From CAYQVO01 sp964421085 (GTDB lineage: Bacteria; Bdellovibrionota_C; UBA2361; CAYQVO01), in contig CAYQVO010000015.1 in NCBI GenBank assembly GCA_964421085.1, positions 1-64,000 on the forward strand: a stretch of DNA of 64,000 nucleotides. Reading direction: 5' to 3'. A program made the position numbers and the translations under genes. The notes below the pieces were generated by a model. That model saw only the letters and a list, made by a program, of their open reading frames with translations, was not told the DNA's origin and did not search any database. This document shows positions 59,377 through 64,000 of the stretch, piece after piece. Within the stretch, counting starts at the first letter, position 1; each line of letters begins with the position of its first letter.

Positions 59377-60875
59377 TGCGCACCTCCCTTTTTCTCGAGC
59401 ATTGCCACAGTTCTTGTTTCCGGGTTCAGATATTTCACCGCCACCCTGTCCACCTCCTTCTTGTCGACTTTCACGACCTGTTCATACCAGTCCATCAGTG
59501 CGCGCCAGCTTCCGTGAAGAAGCTCGGATGATGCCAGAAATTCCGCTATCGCAGCGCTCGATTTCATCCCTGCAAGGCAGGCCGCCACAATATTTCTTTT
59601 CGCGATCGAGATATCATCTTCATCTATGCCGCCGGTGCGAAGGCGGTCTATCACCACGTCAAAGGCGGCTTTCACTTCATCGTTCGTATGAGGAAGCCGC
59701 GGTTCCGCATAAAAGATGGCAAGATCCTCGTACACCTGTCCAGGGCCCTCGTCTGCTCCCAGGTCTGTCGCCAGTTTCTTCCGTTCCACAAGCTCCTTGT
59801 AAAGCGGAGAACTTTTTCCCCCCGCAATCGCCTGAAGCATTACGGTTATGGGGGGATCGTCAGGATGTGGAAACTGGGGCTTCTTATAACCTATCAGCAG
59901 CTGAGGTTCGGCATTAAAGAGGACGGCAATTTTTCGCTCGCCCTCCTGCGCCGGTTCTTCCAGAATATCCCTGCGCGGCATGGGGCCGGGCGGAATTTTC
60001 CCGAAATAATCCTCGAGCACAGGAGTATCTCTCACTGGATCCACATCGCCGACAAGCGAGAGCACCATGTTTCCCGGGACGTAAAAGCGCCGCCGGAATT
60101 CTTCAAGCTTGCTCGCGGTCAGATGCTCGATGTCCTGCACGTAACCGATAACAGGCTGACGGTATGGATGCGCAAGGAAGGCGACCGCATAAAACTGCTG
60201 GAGGAGTTTTCCGCCCGGACTATCTTCGAATCGGGTACGCTGCTCCTCTCTTACGACATCCCGTTCTTTGTAGAACTGGCGCATCACAGGATGCATCATC
60301 CGGTCCGATTCCACTTTGCACCAGAATTCAAATTCCCTGGAAGGAAGGCTCACGTAATACTGCGTAACTTCCGCCGAGGTTGAAGCATTCAGGCCGACGG
60401 CGCCCCGTTTTTGGAGTTCCGTTGAATACGCCTCAGGCACCCAGAGGGATGCCAGTTCCCTCTCAATCTGCTCCCATCTCATTTTCATCTCCGGTGTCAT
60501 CTTCTCCGGCTGGACACCGTCAGACCGGGCGGCGATGTCCTCCAGTTCCTGGAGAAGAATCTTCTCGCGTTGAAAACCCTTTGTTCCAGTAGTCTCAGTT
60601 CCTTTAAAGGCCATATGTTCAAAGAGATGGGAAATGCCTGTCTGTCCCGGAACTTCGTCGGTTCCCCCGACTCTCACCGCAAGAACAGCCGAAAACACGG
60701 GGGCATCTCCCCTCGGATAAAAAATGACCCTGAGTCCGTTGGAAAGAGTGGTCAGACGCACTTTCTCTCTAAGGAGCCTTAAACCATCTTCGGAAAGTCT
60801 TTCGTCGCATCGGGATGCAGCCGGCACAAACATCAGCACAAACAGCAGTGCAATCCGGAGAATCGGCGACGGCAT
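59373..60875 (-). CDS. M16 zinc metallopeptidase (active subunit)
   Basis: 500 residues with a signal peptide (ILRIALLFVLMFVPAASRC). The zinc motif HLFEH (HxxEH) is at residue ~82, within GISHLFEHMAFKGTET; a downstream Glu ligand lies within the next ~75 residues. The non-catalytic half continues to the C-terminus. The target is a periplasmic peptide or protein. Start ATG 60875, with GGAGA upstream; ATG 60899 is possible. First gene of the active M16 / inactive M16 / OmpA-like operon. Confidence 0.92.
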   Translation of the reverse strand: MPSPILRIALLFVLMFVPAASRCDERLSEDGLRLLREKVRLTTLSNGLRVIFYPRGDAPVFSAVLAVRVGGTDEVPGQTGISHLFEHMAFKGTETTGTKGFQREKILLQELEDIAARSDGVQPEKMTPEMKMRWEQIERELASLWVPEAYSTELQKRGAVGLNASTSAEVTQYYVSLPSREFEFWCKVESDRMMHPVMRQFYKERDVVREEQRTRFEDSPGGKLLQQFYAVAFLAHPYRQPVIGYVQDIEHLTASKLEEFRRRFYVPGNMVLSLVGDVDPVRDTPVLEDYFGKIPPGPMPRRDILEEPAQEGERKIAVLFNAEPQLLIGYKKPQFPHPDDPPITVMLQAIAGGKSSPLYKELVERKKLATDLGADEGPGQVYEDLAIFYAEPRLPHTNDEVKAAFDVVIDRLRTGGIDEDDISIAKRNIVAACLAGMKSSAAIAEFLASSELLHGSWRALMDWYEQVVKVDKKEVDRVAVKYLNPETRTVAMLEKKGGAQ

Positions 60876-61043
60876 GTGATTGATTTCTCCTGTTCTCATC
60901 GACCTTTACCAGTAAAACTTATCCTCAAAATCCTATCCCACGGTTCCTCTGCCCGCAACGTGGACAGGATGCGCCGGTCTAAAGAAAATCCCGAAAAAGA
61001 CCGATGCAACCATAAGCTGGGAAATGATACCGTTTTCTTTGTT

Positions 61044-61526
61044 ATGACCAAAGCGCAGAAGTCTTCCAAAGATCCAACTCAGAATGAAGAGGAACCTGCT
61101 CCGGAAGACGAAGAGAGCCTCGAAGAATCCGAACCGAACTGGCTTGATCGAATGCATTCGTTCATGCAGTGGCAGGTCCTCTCTCCGAAGGCCAGTGTCC
61201 CTTTCGGAAAATCCCTCTCCGACCTGGTCCTGCAGGAATTGAGCGTACGGAAAGATGCTCTGATAAAGCGTATCAAACTGCGCGGCCTGATAGAAGGTGA
61301 TGAACTCTGCCTGATCGCAGGTATCGATCCGGACTCCCCCAGGAGTCTCGTTATTGAGTCAGAGCATCCGAACATCGGCGATCTCAGCAAGTCCGATTTC
61401 CACAACTACTTCCAGCGCAAGGGAGTCTACCACTGGATCTCGTCAGAACTGGATAAGGTTCAATACTCCTACAGGCAGGAGCTGAAGATCCGGAGAATCA
61501 AAAAGAAGAAATCCGGGAGGCGATAG
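61044..61526 (+). CDS. hypothetical protein with acidic N-terminus and basic C-terminus
   Basis: 160 residues, soluble. The first ~32 residues are acidic and disordered-looking (EEEPAPEDEESLEESEPN). The middle has an alpha/beta pattern (LSDLVLQELSVRKDALIKRI, ELCLIAGIDPDSPRSLVIES). The end is strongly basic (RIKKKKSGRR). No family recognised; the charge split suggests nucleic-acid or protein binding. It is divergent from the M16 operon and convergent with the M23 gene. An open upstream extension to 60876 lacks coding features. Confidence 0.6.
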   Translation: MTKAQKSSKDPTQNEEEPAPEDEESLEESEPNWLDRMHSFMQWQVLSPKASVPFGKSLSDLVLQELSVRKDALIKRIKLRGLIEGDELCLIAGIDPDSPRSLVIESEHPNIGDLSKSDFHNYFQRKGVYHWISSELDKVQYSYRQELKIRRIKKKKSGRR

Positions 61527-61560
61527 AAGCGGGATCTTTCGCAACTCCTGACATCCCAGC

Positions 61561-62988
61561 CTACTCCGCCTCTCCCGCCGGCTGCGATGTCGCCTGACCA
61601 AGGATTCCGTGAGTTTTTGCAATGATGTGGTCATTAATCCATCGGGTATCCCACCACTCCACAGGGTTTACCGGAACTTTGCCGAGACGCATTTCAAAAT
61701 GGAGATGATCGGAGTCTGAAAATCCGCTCATTCCTGTGCGACCGATCTCCGTTCCGGACAGGATCCGATCACCTGCTTTCACGCGGAACGATGATAGGTG
61801 TGCATAGAGGGAGAAAAGGCCGAACCCATGATCTATGACGACAGTATTTCCATACAGTCCGAAATACGATGCGAGCACTACCTGGCCTTCATTAACAGCA
61901 AACACGGAGCTGCGAAGGGGGGACGCAAGATCGAGGCCGGCGTGCTCTTCACTCCCTGCTTCGATGCCGTCGCAGAAATAGTCTATCTTTTCTCCAAAAC
62001 CCGCTCTCAAAGCGCCCCCGACCGGCCGTTGAAAAGGAACTCTCCACAACTGCCCGCGGACGGTACTCAGCTCGAATTTTCTGAATTGATCGGAAAGGCG
62101 TGTGTAGAAAGAATTCTGCATGCTCTTCAGTTTCGCGGCAAGTCCCCCGGCATCGAGAGGCAGGTTCTCCGGATCTCCGTCCGTGTTTGTCAGGATCTCT
62201 TCCAGCTTTGTACGTACCGTATAGGAGGGAAGGTTCATCACGTCAGTGCGGAAACGACGGAGCGTGATATGATAGTAAAAAGAAGTAAGATTCGTATTGC
62301 CGACGCGGTTGGATGCGAAAGCAGCGATATTTCCCGATGCGGGCGGCCGGAATCCGGCGGGAACTGCAAAGAAACTGAAATACACCTCCGGCATATTTTC
62401 GAATTCACGGTCGAGGAGCTTCGCAGGATACCCCGGGAACCTGATGTCTCCCACTTGAACGCCGCTGTTCACCGCCGTGCCGTCCATCAACTTGTAAAAC
62501 GCGAACTCCACCCCTCCCTCGTTCGCATTATGCTGAGCGCTCAGCACTTCGAGCCTTGGTTTCCGGTAGTCGACGGGAATTTCCAGCGTCTTCACTGCCT
62601 TATTGTTGAAAAAGCTCCGGTCGAAAACGCTGATGGTGACTGTGACGCTTCCCTCCCGCAGTCCCTGCTCCTGCCCCGCAACATTCAGTTCCACGATGTC
62701 TTCTTTCAGCGCGCCCTGTTGATAAAACTTCGTCAGGAGATCGAACTTGCGCCTGGCCTGCTGCCCTCGGACTTTGACTTCGTCGAGCCCGGCGCCTGAA
62801 TCCGATACACGAATAACAAAACGCGCAGGATTTATGCCGATGCCGTCCGGCGCTGATTCAATCTCAATCAGGGGTAGAACATTCTCGAAAAATCCGGGAC
62901 CAATGTATCCCCTCTGGAAGAGGAACAGATAAGCCCCTGCCAGAATGATCAGATACAGCAGCACCGCTACAAAGAAGAGCCGAAGCAT
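61561..62988 (-). CDS. M23 (LytM/lysostaphin-type) murein endopeptidase, membrane-anchored
   Basis: 475 residues. An N-terminal membrane anchor (LFFVAVLLYLIILAGAYLFL) is followed by ~300 residues of beta-rich, Ig-like periplasmic region. The C-terminal M23 domain has zinc ligands in HAGLD and HLHFEM, with GNTVVIDHGFGLFSLYAHLS between. All ligands are present, so it can cut peptidoglycan cross-links. It starts six bases after the fabD stop, so the two are probably one transcript. Confidence 0.93.
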   Translation of the reverse strand: MLRLFFVAVLLYLIILAGAYLFLFQRGYIGPGFFENVLPLIEIESAPDGIGINPARFVIRVSDSGAGLDEVKVRGQQARRKFDLLTKFYQQGALKEDIVELNVAGQEQGLREGSVTVTISVFDRSFFNNKAVKTLEIPVDYRKPRLEVLSAQHNANEGGVEFAFYKLMDGTAVNSGVQVGDIRFPGYPAKLLDREFENMPEVYFSFFAVPAGFRPPASGNIAAFASNRVGNTNLTSFYYHITLRRFRTDVMNLPSYTVRTKLEEILTNTDGDPENLPLDAGGLAAKLKSMQNSFYTRLSDQFRKFELSTVRGQLWRVPFQRPVGGALRAGFGEKIDYFCDGIEAGSEEHAGLDLASPLRSSVFAVNEGQVVLASYFGLYGNTVVIDHGFGLFSLYAHLSSFRVKAGDRILSGTEIGRTGMSGFSDSDHLHFEMRLGKVPVNPVEWWDTRWINDHIIAKTHGILGQATSQPAGEAE

Positions 62989-62994
62989 TGTGAA

Positions 62995-63909
62995 TTACTG
63001 GTCTCCTTCAAACGCGGGAAACCGCTGGAGTGAAGAGTCTATCTTCCTGAGCATCCCGCTTAATATGCCGCCTTCGCCAAATTCGACTGCCCCCCCGGGT
63101 TGAAACTGTGATATTGCGGTCTGGACGGACTCTACCCATCGCACCCGCCCGCAGACCTGCGCCTCAAGCCACCCGCGGATTACATCGGTGTTCTCAGAAT
63201 ACTCCGCGCTGTAATTCGCCACCACCGGGAACTGCGGTTTCGAGATGGAAAGAGTTTTGAGATCTTCGGCAAGCCGATCAGCTGCCGGTTTCATGAGGCT
63301 GCAGTGAAAAGGAGCACTGACAGAGAGTTCTATGACTTTCGCCCTGCCAAGCGCCACGACAAATGCGTCAACGGCTCCTGCATGTCCCGAGACGACGATT
63401 TGCCCCGGTGCGTTTATATTTGCAATCTCTGCAGTCCCTGACTTCACCTTCCTGAGAGCCTCCTCGATTTCAGCAGCCTCTTTCCCAAGAACTGCCACCA
63501 TTTTCCCATGCCCCATCGGAACGGCTTCCTGCATGTAACGCCCCCGCTTGTGGACCAGATTGACAGCATCCTCGAAAGCAATGGCCCCGGCTGCAACCAG
63601 TGCGCTGAACTCGCCGAGACTGTGGCCGAGTGCCGCGGCAACATCGGTAGACGCGCCTGAGGTCTCCTTCCAGATTCTGTAGATAATCACGCTTGTCGTG
63701 AGGATGGCCGGCTGCGCTATCGCTGTCCCGGTCAGCCTGTCTTCCGGTCCCTTAAAGCAAAGATCAGACAGACTGAAACCCAGGACACTGTCTGCAGTCT
63801 GAAACAGCCTGCGGGCCGTCTCATACTTTTCATAGAGAGCTTTACCCATTCCGACCTTCTGGGACCCCTGCCCGGGGAACATGGCGATAATACGGGAGGT
63901 TTTGTTCAT
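62995..63909 (-). CDS. fabD: malonyl-CoA:ACP transacylase
   Basis: 304 residues. Loads malonyl groups onto ACP for fatty-acid synthesis. N-terminal FPGQGSQKVGMG, nucleophile GHSLGEFSALVAAG, catalytic His in SAPFHCSLM, and C-terminal conserved VEFGEGGILSGM. The rest of the fab cluster would lie to the right of the window. No good ribosome binding site before the ATG. Confidence 0.97.
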   Translation of the reverse strand: MNKTSRIIAMFPGQGSQKVGMGKALYEKYETARRLFQTADSVLGFSLSDLCFKGPEDRLTGTAIAQPAILTTSVIIYRIWKETSGASTDVAAALGHSLGEFSALVAAGAIAFEDAVNLVHKRGRYMQEAVPMGHGKMVAVLGKEAAEIEEALRKVKSGTAEIANINAPGQIVVSGHAGAVDAFVVALGRAKVIELSVSAPFHCSLMKPAADRLAEDLKTLSISKPQFPVVANYSAEYSENTDVIRGWLEAQVCGRVRWVESVQTAISQFQPGGAVEFGEGGILSGMLRKIDSSLQRFPAFEGDQ

Positions 63910-64000
63910 TTCAGTTCTTTTTCATCAGGATAAAACATGCGGCCCGCCCCGGACCTTTCCAGAATATAGCCCTCAAAACGGCTTTAGGGAATGTTTCAGG

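Noticed and set aside
1..64000. CRISPR arrays, rRNA and tRNA genes
   Set aside because: No regularly spaced repeats, no rRNA-like sequence and no convincing cloverleaf was seen by eye; a tRNAscan or covariance search could still find a missed one.

Overview
The window looks like part of a metagenome-assembled chromosome from an uncultured diderm (Gram-negative type) bacterium. Two runs of N (13948-13957 and 20117-20161) mark assembly gaps. The envelope genes include a FadL-type outer-membrane porin, an OmpA-like lipoprotein, the MurJ lipid II flippase, MinCDE, two lipoprotein signal sequences and an M23 endopeptidase. There are also FliH/FliI-like and hook (FlgE-like) genes. No rRNA or tRNA gene, CRISPR array or prophage was seen, and the sequence alone does not settle the phylum. 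Most of the window is ordinary housekeeping DNA with short intergenic gaps and many 4-nt ATGA/GTGA overlaps; the accessory or odd material sits in small islands.

Layout. 1-2.5 kb: tail of a large membrane protein, an SDR dehydrogenase fused to a PAS domain, and a purF-yciH-unknown operon. 4.2-8.9 kb: the conserved prkA-yhbH-spoVR stress/starvation triad. 8.9-11.3 kb: accessory island with a REP-associated (RAYT) transposase flanked by related repeats, a TIM-barrel protein and a G-rich repeat block. 11.3-15.5 kb: dapE, a divergent NamZ/AmgK pair that would suit MurNAc salvage, and a VapC-type toxin-antitoxin pair attached to the end of the glycine cleavage operon. 15.4-20.8 kb: folD-gcvT-gcvH-gcvP (one-carbon metabolism). 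21-29 kb: alanine dehydrogenase, PQ-loop-like membrane protein, TrmB-like regulator, histidine kinase coupled to mnmA, hexokinase, a small frameshifted ORF, and a glycosyltransferase. 29-32 kb: a very large secreted protein built from repeated beta-rich modules. 32.4-34.8 kb: minC-minD-minE with a promoter in front and a terminator behind. 34.9-41.4 kb: aminopeptidase lipoprotein, pyrF, a decayed receiver-domain remnant, an RNase II-family enzyme, murJ. 41.5-50.7 kb: lysA, fadL, a three-domain MFS/acyltransferase/acyl-ACP synthetase, a VKOR-DsbA fusion and a sulfatase-superfamily enzyme. 50.7-54.5 kb: an isolated export/hook cluster (unknown frameshifted ORF, FliH-like, FliI-like, FlgE-like). 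54.6-64 kb: flippase-like membrane protein, HU/IHF protein with a clear promoter, OmpA-like lipoprotein, an active/inactive M16 peptidase pair, an M23 peptidase and fabD.

The least-explained spots are: the export/hook cluster with a frameshifted unknown gene directly in front of fliH; the RAYT island with its repeats; the G-quadruplex-type repeat block before dapE; the 15-bp minisatellite coding a pentapeptide repeat at the N-terminus of MinC; and the SDR-PAS fusion. I saw no convincing wholly new multi-gene system; the export/hook cluster is the best candidate for closer study.
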